Shown: positions 45,577-56,187 of the stretch, in pieces
Layout of the letters: each line of letters opens with the position of its first letter
How positions within the stretch are numbered: the first letter of the stretch is position 1
Source: Capra hircus
Taxonomy: Eukaryota; Chordata; Mammalia; Artiodactyla; Bovidae
Length of the DNA: 64,000 nucleotides
NCBI RefSeq assembly: GCF_001704415.2
Contig: NC_030811.1
Span: 7,044,722-7,108,721, forward strand
Reading direction: 5' to 3'
Position numbers and translations under genes: made by a program
The notes under the pieces: generated by a model
The model's database searches: none
What the model was told of the DNA's origin: nothing
The model's input: the letters and a program-made list of their open reading frames with translations, nothing else

Positions 45577-47541
45577 TCAGTTCAGTTCAGTTCACTTGCT
45601 CCATCGTGTCCGACTCTTTGCGACCCAATGAACTGCAGCATGCCAGGCCTCCCTGTCCAACACCAACTCCCGGAGTTCACTCAGACTCGTGTCCATCGAG
45701 TCAGTGATGTCATCCAGCCATCTCATCCTCTGTCGCCCCCTTCTCCTCCTTCCCCCAATCCCTCCCAGCATCAGAGTCCTTTCCAAAGAGTCAACTCTTT
45801 GCATGAGGTGGCCAAGTACTGGAGTTTCAGCTTTAGCATCATTCCTTCCAAAGAAATCCCAGGGCTGATCTCCAGAATGAACTGGTTGGATCTCCTTGCA
45901 GTCCAAGGGACTCTCAAGAATCTTCTCCAACACCACGTTCAAAAGCATCAATTCTTCAGCGCTCAGCCTTCTTCACAGTCCAACTCTCACATCCATACAT
46001 GACCACTGGAAAAACCATAGCCTTGACTAGACGGACCTTAGTTGGCAAAATAATGTCTCTGCTTCTCAATATGCTATCTAGGTTGCTCATAACTTTTCTT
46101 CCAAGGAGTAAGTATCTTTTAATTTTATGGCTACAGTCACCATCTACAGTGATTTTGGAGCCCAAAAAATAAAGTCTGACACTGTTTCCACTGTTTCTCC
46201 ATCTATTTCCCATGAAGTGATGGAACCGGATGCCATGATTTTCATTTTCTGAATGTTGAGCTTTAAGCCAACTTTTTCACTCTCCTCTTTCACTTTCATC
46301 AAGAGACTTTTTAGTTCCTCTTCATTTTCTGCCATAAGGGTGGTGTCATCTGCATATCAGACGTTATTGATATTTCTCCTAGCAATCTTGATTCCAGCTT
46401 GTGTTTCTTCCAGTACAGCGTATCTCATGATGTACTCTGCATAGAAGTTAAATAAGCAGGGTGACAATATACATCCTTGACATACTCCTTTTCCTATTTA
46501 GAACCAGTCTGTTGTTCCATGTCCAGTTCTAACTGTTGCTTCCTGGCCTGCATACAGATTTCTCAAGAGGCAGGTCAGATGGTCTGCTATTCCCATCTCT
46601 CTCGGAATTTTCCACAGTTTATTGTGATCCACACACTCAAAGGCTTTGGCATGTCAATAAAGCAGAAATAGATGTTTTTCTGGAACTCTCTTGCTTTTTC
46701 TATGGTCCAGCGGAAGTTGGCAATTTGATCTCTGGTTCCTCTGCCTTTTCTAAAACCAGCTTGAACATCAGGAAGTTCACGGTTCACATATTGCAGAAGC
46801 CTGGCTTGGAGAATTTTGAATATTACTTTACTAGCGTGTGAGATGAGTGCAATTGTGCGGTAGTTTGAGCATTCTTTGGCATTGCCTTTCTTTGGGATTG
46901 GAATGAAAACTGACTATTTCCAGTCCTGTGGCCACTGCTGAGTTTTCCAAATTTGCTGGCATATTGAGTGCAGCACTTTCACAGCATCATCTTTCAGGAT
47001 TTGAAACAGCTCAACTGGAATTCCATTACCTCCACTAGCTTTGTTCGTAGTGATGCTTTCTAAGGCCCACTTGACTTCACATTCCAGGATATCTGGCTCT
47101 AGATGAGTGATCACACCATTGTGATTATCTGGGTCATGAAGATCCTTTTTGTACAGTTCTTCCGTGTATTCTTGCCACCTCTTCTTAATATCTTCTGGTT
47201 CTGTTAGGTCCAGACCATTTCTGTCCTTTATCGAGCCCATCTTTGCATGAAATGTTCCCTTGGCATCTCTCATTTTCTTGAAGAGATCTCTAATCTTTCC
47301 CATTCTGTTCTTTTCCTCTGTTTCTTTGCATTGATTGCTGAAGAAGGCTTTCTTATCTCTTCTTGCTATTCTTTGGAACTCTGCATTCAGATGCTTATAT
47401 CTTTCCTTTTCTCCTTTGCTTTTCAACTCTCTTCTTTTCACAGCTATTTGTAAGGCCTCCAGACAGCCATTTTGCTTTTTTACATTTCTTTTCCATGGGA
47501 ATGGTCTTGATCCCTGTCTCCTGTACCTTGTCATGAACCTC
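45577..47541 (-). mobile_element. BovB copy 3 in provirus, antisense, 12-bp TSD
   Basis: TSD aatcctagagtt at 45565-45576 and 47542-47553. 5'-truncated in the linker before RT. The 3' end shows the cagttcagttcag series at the left. Motif C region lost by a stop near 46360. It separates protease from the rest of pol. Confidence 0.97.
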
Positions 47542-47543
47542 AA
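46914..47543 (-). pseudogene. BovB linker-RT start, 209 codons
   Basis: Covers the basic linker and the beginning of RT (ITTNKASGGNGIPVELFQIL, QQIWKTQQWPQDWK) and stops there. The initial residues at its right edge run into provirus sequence. Confidence 0.88.
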
Positions 47544-47553
47544 TCCTAGAGTT

Positions 47554-47730
47554 GGACTGATAAAAATAAACTGTGGGTCGAATCCAAAATACTGTTCCTC
47601 TCTTTATCAACCTCAAAGACCCTCACCTATTTTCACATCAAAAGCAGTACTAAAGCCCAAGGTTAAGGAATGGGCAAAATCTTACTGTACTGACTTCTCA
47701 TGATCTAAGTGGGATCTTAAACTCTAAAGT
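47554..47730 (+). pseudogene. Provirus pol: short RT remnant joined to later pol
   Basis: The first part (47575-47660) looks like the N-terminal RT segment of class I pol (VPLFINLKDPHLFSHQKQY). It is followed within about 40 bp by sequence like the region after RT (LTVLTSHDLSGILN). Thus the RT fingers-palm core, including its YxDD active site, and RNase H are missing by internal deletion. Confidence 0.7.
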
Positions 47731-48110
47731 TCAGAGCAACAATGGCTCCACCTTTAAAGCTGCTGTAACTCAAGAGGTTTCGAAAGCTCTAGGAATAGAG
47801 TATCACTTACACTGTTCCTGGAGACCCCAATCTTCAGAAAATGTTGGAAAGGCTAATGATGTTATTAAAAGATATCCATGTAAGCTAACTCAAGAAACAC
47901 AAAACAGTTGGTTTAAAGTTTTACCCATAGCTTTAATGAGGGCTCAAACTGCACCCCCCTCCTCACCAAAGAAGGGAATGTCTCTGTGGCAGACTGTTTT
48001 TGTGCACAGATATTATCAAAAGTCCTAAAACCTTAGAATTAATTAACTATGTGACTCAGCTTTCAGCTTTTCAACAGACATTATTGAGAGGTTAACTCCT
48101 GACCCAGCCT
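47731..48110 (+). pseudogene. Provirus integrase core remnant
   Basis: The stretch 47732-47900 matches the second half of the retroviral integrase core, the D-x35-E region. At the aspartate position the codon is AAC (47738-47740, Asn), and at the glutamate position it is GGA (47846-47848, Gly), with exactly 35 codons between. Both catalytic residues are thus lost although spacing is kept and no stop lies between. C-terminal pol follows to about 48090 (YVTQLSAFQQTLLRG) with frameshifts. Confidence 0.88.
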
Positions 48111-48510
48111 TTGAGTCAAACAAGCTGCTGTTTGAGCCAGGAACTGAGATGGGCCTAAGAATCTATGTGGGCTTGCTTCTGCTGACTCCAAAAGTCCTGA
48201 GTCTGCTGTTTGACCCTCGAGACAACACCTTCGTATCCTGGACTCATTTCTAGGCTGCATACCATAATCAATCTAATTGCTCCATCTGTGCAGTATGCCC
48301 CTCCTCATCAATTAAAGGCTTAACGTGGTGGCTTTCTCCGCTTCAAGGAAAGAACTTTCTTAGCTCTGGGAATACCTCTTCTTGATCTGATGACATCTAA
48401 CAATCCTAAGATGGACTGATGTAACATATTGTACCTTAACTATGGACATAATGTGACTTTCAACTTCGATCATGCATTATCTTGGTTTAATGACTATTTT
48501 GCTGCACATA
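48111..48510 (+). pseudogene. Provirus env, N-terminal (surface) region
   Basis: Follows the pol end. Expected position of env start and surface subunit, with stops in all frames. Assigned mainly by position between integrase and transmembrane Env; no receptor-binding motif is claimed. Confidence 0.6.
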
Positions 48511-48521
48511 AGAAGGTAAAT

Positions 48522-49607
48522 TTATTGAGCCCATCTTTGCATGAAATATTCCCTTGGTATCTCTAATTTTCTTGAAGAGATCTCTATCTTTCCCATTCTG
48601 TTGTTTTCCTCTATTACTTTGCATTGATCGCTGAAGAAGGCTTTCTTATCTCTTCTTGCTATTCTTTGGAACTCTGCATTCAGATGCTTATATCTTTCCT
48701 TTTCTCCTTTGCTTTTCACTTCTCTTCTTCTCATAGCTATTTGTACGGCCTCCACAGACAGCCATTCTTCTTTTTTGCATTTCTTTTCCATGGGAATGGT
48801 CTTGATCCCTGTCTCCTGTACAATGACATGAACCTCCGTCTGTAGTTCATCAGGCACTCTATCTATCAGATCTAGGCCCTTAAATCTATTTCTCAATTCC
48901 ACTGTATAAACATAAGGGATTTGATTTAGGTCATACCTGAATGGTCTAGTATTTTCCCTTACTTTCTTCAATTTAAGTCTGAATTTGGCAATAAGGAGTT
49001 CATGATCTGAGCCACAGTCAGCTTCTGGTCTTGTTTTTGCTGACTGTATAGAGCTTCTCCATCTTTGGCTGCAAAGAATATAATCAATCTGATTTTGGTG
49101 TTGACCATCTGGTGATGTTCATGTGAAGAGTCATCTCTTGTGTTGTTGGAAGAGGGTGTTTGCTATGACCAGTGCATTTTCTTGGCAAAACTTTATTAGC
49201 CTTTGCCCTGCTTTGTTCCACATTCCAAGGCCAAATTTGCCTGTTACTCCAGGTGTTTCTTGACTTCCTACTTTTGCATTCCAGTCCCCAGGAGATCCAT
49301 CCAGTCCATTCTAAAGGAGATCGGTCGTGGGTGTTCTTTGGAAAGAATGATGCTAAAGCTGAAACTTCAGTACTTTAGCCACCTCATGCAAAGAGTTGAC
49401 TCATTGAAAAAGACTCTGATGCTGGAAGGGATTGGGGGAAGGAGGAGAAGGGGCGACAGAGGATGAGATGGCTGGATGGAATCACTGACTCTATGGTCAT
49501 GAGTCTGAGTAAACTCTGGGAGATGGTGATGGACAGGGAGGTCTGGCGTGCTGCGATTCATGGAATCGCAAAGAGTCGGAGACGACTGAGTGACTGAACT
49601 GAACTGA
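48522..49607 (+). mobile_element. BovB copy 4 in provirus, 5'-inverted with internal deletion, 11-bp TSD
   Basis: TSD agaaggtaaat at 48511-48521 and 49608-49618. The left part (48522-about 49289) is antisense and covers endonuclease to linker. The right part (about 49290-49607) is sense and covers the C-terminal basic region and 3' end. RT is missing. One TSD around two opposed parts indicates twin priming; the deletion between them is common in that process. Confidence 0.95.
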
Positions 49608-49618
49608 AGAAGGTAAAT

Positions 49619-50560
49619 GGGTCTAGATCTGGTGGTTTCCTACCTGATGTTTATCAGATATGGGGTGAGGTCATATGGTTAACTCCTGAAAAGGAAAACC
49701 TATTATCTAATGCTCCCGTATGCTGGGAACAAATACAGCCACCCCCAGAAGTGAGCCAACAACTTAATTGTAATGATTAGAAACAATTGGGAATTTTTTG
49801 CTTCAAGAAATACGCAATATAATCATTCCTGTGCTTTCCAATCCCAGTTCAGGTCCTCCTTTTGGCCTGGCCAGAAATTGATTGAGACTAGATCCCTCAG
49901 TCATGCTGGTTTGCTCCAAACGAGACTTAATGGATATATGGCTCTTACCTACGGGTGCGGCTTCCCCCTGGCTGGACAGGAAGATGCACCCTATGTCTCA
50001 TTTTTACTCTTGGCTTCATATTTTCAGAGTTTCCAAAGAAGCCTGGTAATATGCCACACCTTAGAACTCAATGGGCAAGATATGTATTTCACTGGTATGA
50101 TTATCTGACTACAATATTTGTTCCCTCTCTGGGACCTACAGATGTTATGCTACAAGATGATGCTCTGACTAACTTTCAGCCCTTAATGCTGAACAAATAC
50201 AAATCAGAAAGGTGGTTTTACAAAACAGATTGGCCTTAGATATTCTAACGGCTGCACAAGAGGGACTTGTGTCATAATTCATACCCAATGTTGTAAATTA
50301 AAACCAGCTATGAGTACTAATGTTACTTTATCAAACACATGAACAAGATGATTCAGGCTATGGATACTCCTAAAGCCTCAGTGACCACACTTTGAAAAAA
50401 CATTAGCTCCCCAGGGTGGAGAACTATCTTAATCATAATATTTCTAATTGTTCTGTTTTTCCTGTTTGTTCCCTGCATCTGTAACTGTGTAAGTGGATTT
50501 GTTTCTAACCATCTGAAAGCTTTTAAATTATAAATGGCGGTCCAGGCTCCTATGAGTGCC
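49619..50560 (+). pseudogene. Provirus env, surface C-terminal and transmembrane part
   Basis: Decayed Env. A CX6CC motif is readable at 50268-50294; it forms the disulphide loop of class I transmembrane subunits. A hydrophobic membrane anchor is seen at 50417-50490, followed by a short tail and a stop near 50530. A frameshift of one base lies just upstream of CX6CC (near 50258). Env normally sits on the virion and fuses membranes; stops here (for example 49777) abolish any product. Confidence 0.85.
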
Positions 50561-50725
50561 ACAACCTCCTCCAACTATTACTTGGGGTCCCTGGATCAGA
50601 GACCCTTAATATGAGGGTTAGGAGAATATGCTGCCTCAGCAACTTAGGGCCTGTGTCCCTGGCCAGCAGGAAGTAGTTACAGATTGAGAGTGACGCCCTT
50701 TTCCCCTTGGCAGCCATATTCTCCT

Positions 50726-50742
50726 AAAAGAAAAAGGGAGAA
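50726..50742 (+). promoter_or_regulatory. Polypurine tract
   Basis: aaaagaaaaagggagaa directly before the 3' LTR; primer for plus-strand DNA synthesis in retroviruses. Confidence 0.88.
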
Positions 50743-50789
50743 TAAGAGATTCAATTTCTAGGTAGGTTGATAAGAAGTCCGGGGTCCTT

Positions 50790-50848
50790 GAGGAGGAGAA
50801 AGGGGTCTGGAGTTCTCAAGGAGGAGATAGGGGTCTAGAATTCTCAAG
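50790..50848 (+). repeat. U3 direct repeats, 3' LTR
   Basis: Two units, 31 and 28 bp (50790-50820, 50821-50848), each gaggag...gggtct...ttctcaag. Confidence 0.8.
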
Positions 50849-51149
50849 GACTAGAAAAGGACAAACTTTTTTTTCTACTTTCCTTAGGAAGGATTATATA
50901 ATGATAATATATCCTGCTTGAGAACAGTTTCTCCTCCTTGAAAATGTTCTGACTAATCCTATTATCTTAAAATGTATACTATGAGAGTAGGCCTGATAAG
51001 ATCTTTACAACCTTGAGACATTCTTTTGATTTATTGTAATAAGCAATTGGAAAAGTATATAACTCCCTTTTCTAAGTCTAGCCAGGGGGACACTCTCCGT
51101 CCCTCTTCTGATGTCTAGGTCAGACGTTTTCTCTGTCTTTTTTCACTTT

Positions 51150-51155
51150 AATAAA
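51150..51155 (+). terminator. Polyadenylation signal, 3' LTR
   Basis: aataaa in the R region, matching the 5' LTR signal. Confidence 0.8.
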
Positions 51156-51262
51156 ACTCTGCTACACAAAAACTCTTGAGTGATCAATGGTCAAATGGTT
51201 CCAAAGCTAAATCTTCTTCAGAGATCACGAATCCGACACCGTTCACCACAAGCTATCATTAC

Positions 51263-51481
51263 TAACTAAAGGACACCATCTGAAAAGGCTATGTACTGTA
51301 TGACTCCAATTCTGACATTCCAGAAAAGGCAAAACCATTAGGACAGTGAAAGATCAGTGGTTCCAGGGTTTGGAGATATGGATAAATAGGTGGAGCCCAG
51401 AGTATTTTTAGGACAATGATACCATTCTGTCTGATGTAATAATGCTGGAAACATGTCACGACACATTTGTAGACATTTATA
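51263..51481 (+). mobile_element. Old L1 3' end, part 3 of 3
   Basis: Continues the L1 from 35510: ctgaaaaggctatgtactgt and agatcagtggttccagggtt belong to its 3' region. BovB follows at 51482. Confidence 0.82.
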
Positions 51482-53744
51482 GGCCAATATGCTACTGGAG
51501 AAGAGTGGAGAAATAACTTCAGGGTGAAGAGATGGACTCAAGGCAAACCAATACCTAGTTGTGAATGTGACTGGTGATGGAAGTAAAGTCCAATGCTGTA
51601 AAGGACAACACTGTTTAGAAACCTGGAATGTTAGGTCCATGAATCAAGGCAAATTGGAAATGGTCAAACAGGAGATGGCAAGAGTGAACATTGACCTAGG
51701 AATCAGTGAACTAAAATGGGCTTGAATGGGCAAATTTAATTCAGATGACCATTATATCTACTACTGTGTGCAAGAATCCCTTAGAAGAAATTGAGTAGCC
51801 CTCATAGTCAACAAAAGAGTCCCAAATGCAGTACTTGGATGCAGTCTCAAAAACAACACAATGATCTCAATTTGTTTCCAAAGCAAACCATTCAATATTA
51901 CAGTAACCTAAGTCTATGCCCCAACCAGTAATGCTGAAGAAGCTGAAATTGAACAGTCCTATGAAGACCTACAAGACCTTCTAGAACTAATATCCAAAAA
52001 AGATTCATATGGGACTAGAATGAAAAAGTAGAAAGTCAAGAAACACCTGGAGTAACAGGAAATTTGGCCTTGGAGTACAAAATGAACCGGGGCAAAGGCT
52101 AACACAGTTTTATTAAGAGAACACAAACACCTTCTTCCAACAACACAAGAGAAGACTCTACCCATGGATATCACCAGATGGCCAACATCGAAATCAGATT
52201 GATTATATTCTCTGCAGGCAAAGATGAAGCTCTACTCAGTCAGCAAAAATAAGACTGGGAGCTGACTGTGGCTCAGATCATGAACTCCTTCTTGCAAAAT
52301 TCAGACTTAAATTGAAGAAAGTAGGGAAAACAACTAGACCATTCAGGTATGACATAAATCAAATTCCTCACAATTATACAGTGGAAGTAACAAATAAATC
52401 CAAGGATTAGATCAGATAGAGTGCCTGAAGAACTATGGATGGAGATTCATAACGTTGTACAGGAGGCAGTGACCCAGACCATACCCAAGAAAAAGAAAGG
52501 CAAAATACTTGTCTAAGGAAGCCTTAAAAATAGCTGAGAAAAGAAATCTAAAGACAAAGGAGAAAAGGAAAAATATACCCATTTGAATGCAGAATTCCAA
52601 AGAATAGCAAAGAGAGATAAGAAAGCCTCCCTCAGAGACTGATGCAAAAATAGAGGAAAACAATACAATGAGAAAGACTAGAGAAAGAGGAAAATTAGAA
52701 ATACCAAGGGAATGTTTCATGCAAAGATGGGCTCAATAAAGGACAGAAATGGTAGGGATCTAACAGAAGCAGAAGATATTAAGAAGAGGTGGCAAGAATA
52801 CACAGAAGAACTGTACAAAAGAGATCTTCATAACCCAGATAACTATGATGGTGTCATCACTCACCTAGAGCCAGACATCCTGAAATGCAAAGTCAAGTAG
52901 GCCTTAGGAAGCATCATTACAAACAAAGCTAGTAGAGGTGATGGAATTCCAGTCCAGCTATTTCAAATCCTGAAAGATGATGCTGTGAAAGTGCTGCACT
53001 CAATATGCCAGCAAATTTGGAAAACTCAGCAGTGGCCACAGGACTGGAAAAGATCAGTTTTCATTCCAATACCAAAAAAAGGCAATGCCAAAGAATGCTC
53101 AAACTACCACACAATTCCACTCACCTCACATGCTAGTAAAGTAATGCTCAAAACTCTCCAAGCCAGCCTTCAGCAATACGTGAACCATGAACTTCCAGAT
53201 GTTCAAACTGGATTTAATAAAATCAGAAGAACCAGAGATCAAATTGCCAACATCCGCTGGATCATCGAAAAAGCAAGAGAGTTCCAGAAAAACATCTACT
53301 TCTGCTTAATTGACTATGCCAAAGCCTTTGAGTGTGTGGATCACAACAAACTGTGGAAAATTCTGAAACAGTTAGGAATACCAGACCACCTGACCTGACT
53401 CCTGAGAAATCTGTATGCAGGCCAAGGAGCAACAGTTAGAACTGGACATGGAACAACAGACTGGTTCCAAATTGGAAAGGCATACTTCAAGGCTGTATAT
53501 TGTCACCCTGCTTATTTAACTTCTATGCAGAGTACATCATGTGAAATGCTAGGCTGGATGAAGCATAAGCTGGAATCAAGATTGCCAGGAGAAATATCAA
53601 TAACCTCAGATATGCAGATGACACCACCCTTATGGCAGAAAGTGAAGAACTTAAGAGCCTCTTGATGAAAATGAAAGAGAAGAGTGAAAAAGTTGACTTA
53701 AAACTCAACTTTCAAAAAACTAAGATCATGGCATCTGGTCCCAA
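51482..53744 (+). mobile_element. BovB LINE, left part, sense (endonuclease to RT)
   Basis: Starts near the end of the 5' UTR (gccaatatgctactggagaa) and goes through endonuclease, linker and RT palm (motif C codons at about 53610-53640), to gcatctggtccc. Many stops, especially in the endonuclease. Interrupted by an antisense BovB; continues at 54397. Confidence 0.93.
52985..53398 (+). pseudogene. BovB RT fragment, 137 codons
   Basis: Contains KKGNAKECSNYHTIPLTSHA, then IRRTRDQIANIRWIIEKARE and motif A (CLIDYAKAFECVDHNK) with the catalytic aspartate. Ends at a stop (LTCLL in others is LT-stop here). Confidence 0.88.
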
Positions 53745-54396
53745 AAGTTCAGTTCAGTTCAGTCTCTCAGTCGTGTCCAACTCTTTGCGACCCCATGAAT
53801 TGCAACATGCCAGGTCTCCCTGTCCATCACCGACTCCCAGAGTCCACTCAAACTCATGTGCATAGAGTTGGTGATGCCGTCCAGCCATCTCATCCTCGGT
53901 CGTCCCCTTCTCCTCCTGCCCCCAATCCCTCCCAGCATCAGAGTCTTTTTCAATGAGTCAGTTCTTTGCATGAGGTGGCCAAAGTACTGGAGTTTCAGCT
54001 TTAGCATCATTCCTTCCAAAGAACACCCAGGACTGATCTCCTTTAGAATGGACTGGTTGGATCTCCTTGCAGTCCAGGGGACTCTCAAGAGTCTTTTCCA
54101 ACACCACACTTCAAAGGCATCAATTCTTCAGTGCTCAGCTTTCTTCACAGTCCAACTCTCACATACATACATGACTACTGGAAAAACCATAGCTTTGACT
54201 AGATGGACCTTTGTTGGCAAAGTAATATCTCTGTTTTTGAATATGCTATCTAGGTTGCTCATAACTTTCCTTCCAAGGAGCAGGTGTCTTTTAATTTCAT
54301 GGCTGCAGTCACCATCTGCAGTGATTTTGGAGCCCCCAAAAATAAAGTCTGACATTGTTTCCACTGTTTCCCCATCTATTTCCCATTGAAGTGATG
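53745..54396 (-). mobile_element. BovB 3' fragment, antisense, inside the sense BovB
   Basis: Begins with the BovB 3' end (aagttcagttcagttc) and ends at tcccattgaagtgatg. It covers the C-terminal region. Its 5' truncation point is the same BovB position at which the host BovB is interrupted, so its right edge meets the sense copy of the same sequence. Confidence 0.93.
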
Positions 54397-55061
54397 CCCC
54401 CAGTCCCATCACTTCATGGCAAATGGATGGGGAAACAATGGAAACAGTAAGAGACTTTATTTGGGGGGGGCTCCAAAATCACTGAAGATAGTGACTGCAG
54501 CCATGAAATTAAAAGACACTTGCTCCTTGGAAGAAACGTTGTGACCAACCTGGACAGCATATTAAAAAGCAGAGACATTATTTTGCCAACAAAGGTCCAA
54601 CAGTCAAAGCCATGGTTTTTCCAGTAGTCATGTATGGATGTGAGAGTTGAACTATAAAGAAAGGTGAGTGCCGAAGAATTGATGCTTTTGAACTGTGGTG
54701 TTGGAGAAGACTCTTGAGAGTCCCTTGGACTGCAAGGAGATCCAACAAGTCCATCCTAAAGGAGATCAGTCCTGAGTGTTCATTGGAAGGACTGATGTTG
54801 AAGCTGAAACTCCAATACTTTGGCCACCTGATGCGAAGAGCTGACTCATTTGAAAAGACCCTCATACTGGGAAAGAATGAGGGCAGGAGGAGAAGGGGAT
54901 GACAGAGGATTAGACGGCTGGATGGCATCACGGACTCGATGGACATGAGTTTGGTTAAACTCCAGGAATTGTTGATGGACAGGGAGGCCTGGCATGCTGC
55001 AGCCCATGGTGTCACAAAGAGTCGGACATGACTGAGTGACTGAACTGATCTGAACTGAACT
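54397..55061 (+). mobile_element. BovB LINE, right part, sense, to the 3' end
   Basis: Resumes at cagtcccatcacttcatggc and runs to the 3' end (tgaactgatctgaactgaac). Together with 53745-54396 it forms a long inverted repeat. Confidence 0.93.
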
Positions 55062-55084
55062 GGATAAACCTCTTTAAAACATAT

Positions 55085-55208
55085 TTTCCTGAACTTCCTT
55101 GGCAGACCCATGATTAAGACTCAGTGCTTCTAGTGCATGGTGTGTAGATTCGATCTCTGGACAGGGAACTAAAATCTCATATGCCACACAGTGCAGCCAA
55201 AAAAAATT
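55085..55208 (+). mobile_element. CHR-type SINE
   Basis: gaacttccttggcagaccca, box B-like attcgatctctggacaggga, ctaaaatctcatatgcca, then an A-rich tail. Confidence 0.65.
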
Positions 55209-55299
55209 TTTTAATTTTAAATTAAAAAATTTTTTCAGTTTATTTTCCAAAGAAGAAAGGGAGAAGACACAAACTACTAATCTCACCATTAAAAGGAGC

Positions 55300-56187
55300 A
55301 TTAGTACTGATCCTACAGAAATTAGATAGCCATTAAGAAAATTTCTGTGAACAACTTTATGTTTATTGATCTGACACTATCCGTGCAATAGTTTTTCAAT
55401 TCTTTGCAAGACACAAACTACCAAAACTCACTCAAAAAGAAACAGATAGCCTAAACAGAATAGAGAGCTCCCAAACGAGCACACAGTTTTAATCTACCAC
55501 AAAGGAGGTAAGAATGTCCAGTAGGAAAAGGCCAATCTCTTCAATAAATTGTGTTGGGGAAACTGGACAGCTACTTGTGAAAGATCAAACTGGACTAGTT
55601 TCCCACACCACTTACAAAAATAAATTCAAAGTGGATTAAAGACCTGAAATCATAAAACTTCTAGAAGAAACCATAAGCAGTAAGCTCTTTGACATCAGTT
55701 TTAGTGGGTTTGTTTTTTTTTCTTGGATATGTCCCCTTGGACAAGGGGAAAAAAGCAAAAATAAACCAATGGGACTGCATCAAACTAAAAAACTTTCCAC
55801 AGCGAAGGAAATTATCAGCAAAATGAAAAGAGGGCTCACTGAATGGAGAATATATTTGCAAATAAGACATCTAAAAGGGAGTTGATATGAAAAATATAAA
55901 AGGAACTCAAACAACTAACATCAAAAAAAATCAATTAAAAAATGGACAGATGACTGAATAGACATTTTCCAAAGAAGACATACATATGAGCAACAGACAC
56001 ATAAAAAGATGCTCAGCATCACTAATCATCAGGGAAATACAATCAAAATCATAATGAGATATTACCTCCCACCTGTTAGAATGGCTATTATCAAAAAGGC
56101 AATAAATAACAAGTGTTGGCCAAGGTGTGGAGAAGGGGAAAGCCTCATGACTGTTGGTGGGAATATAAACTGCTATGAAAAACAGTA
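55300..56187 (+). mobile_element. Old L1 (L1M) ORF2 fragment, sense, left part
   Basis: Sense L1 with internal deletions. Clear parts are 55530-55700 (aataaattgtgttggggaaa) and 55940-56187 (gatgctcagcatcactaatc, ggtgtggagaaggggaaagc), the ORF2 C-terminal region. Ends with the left TSD of the following BovB (56175-56187). Confidence 0.85.

Larger units (their letters stand above)
35511..51258 (+). mobile_element. Ancient class I (gammaretrovirus-like) provirus
   Basis: Two related LTRs, a tRNA-Pro-like primer site, gag, protease, integrase and env remnants in retroviral order, and a polypurine tract are all in sense. The flanks ttgc (35507-35510) and ttac (51259-51262) fit a 4-bp TSD with one change, the length gammaretroviral integrases make. 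L1 sequence is continuous outside both ends. All genes carry stops and frameshifts and most of reverse transcriptase is gone, so it cannot make particles. It contains four later BovB copies, an ERVK-like LTR, an L1 end and two BOVA2 SINEs, which make up more than half of its length. Confidence 0.93.
50743..51258 (+). mobile_element. Provirus 3' LTR, 516 bp
   Basis: Begins taagagattcaatttctagg (TG decayed to TA) and ends agctatca. Aligns with the 5' LTR throughout. Contains U3 repeats (50790-50848), TATA box tatataa (51056-51062), AATAAA (51150-51155). The CCAAT box of the 5' LTR is GCAAT here. Confidence 0.95.

Noticed and set aside
35511..51258. Provirus as potentially active or recently integrated
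   Set aside because: LTRs have diverged, the TSD has a mismatch, RT is deleted, integrase residues are lost and gag/env have stops and frameshifts.
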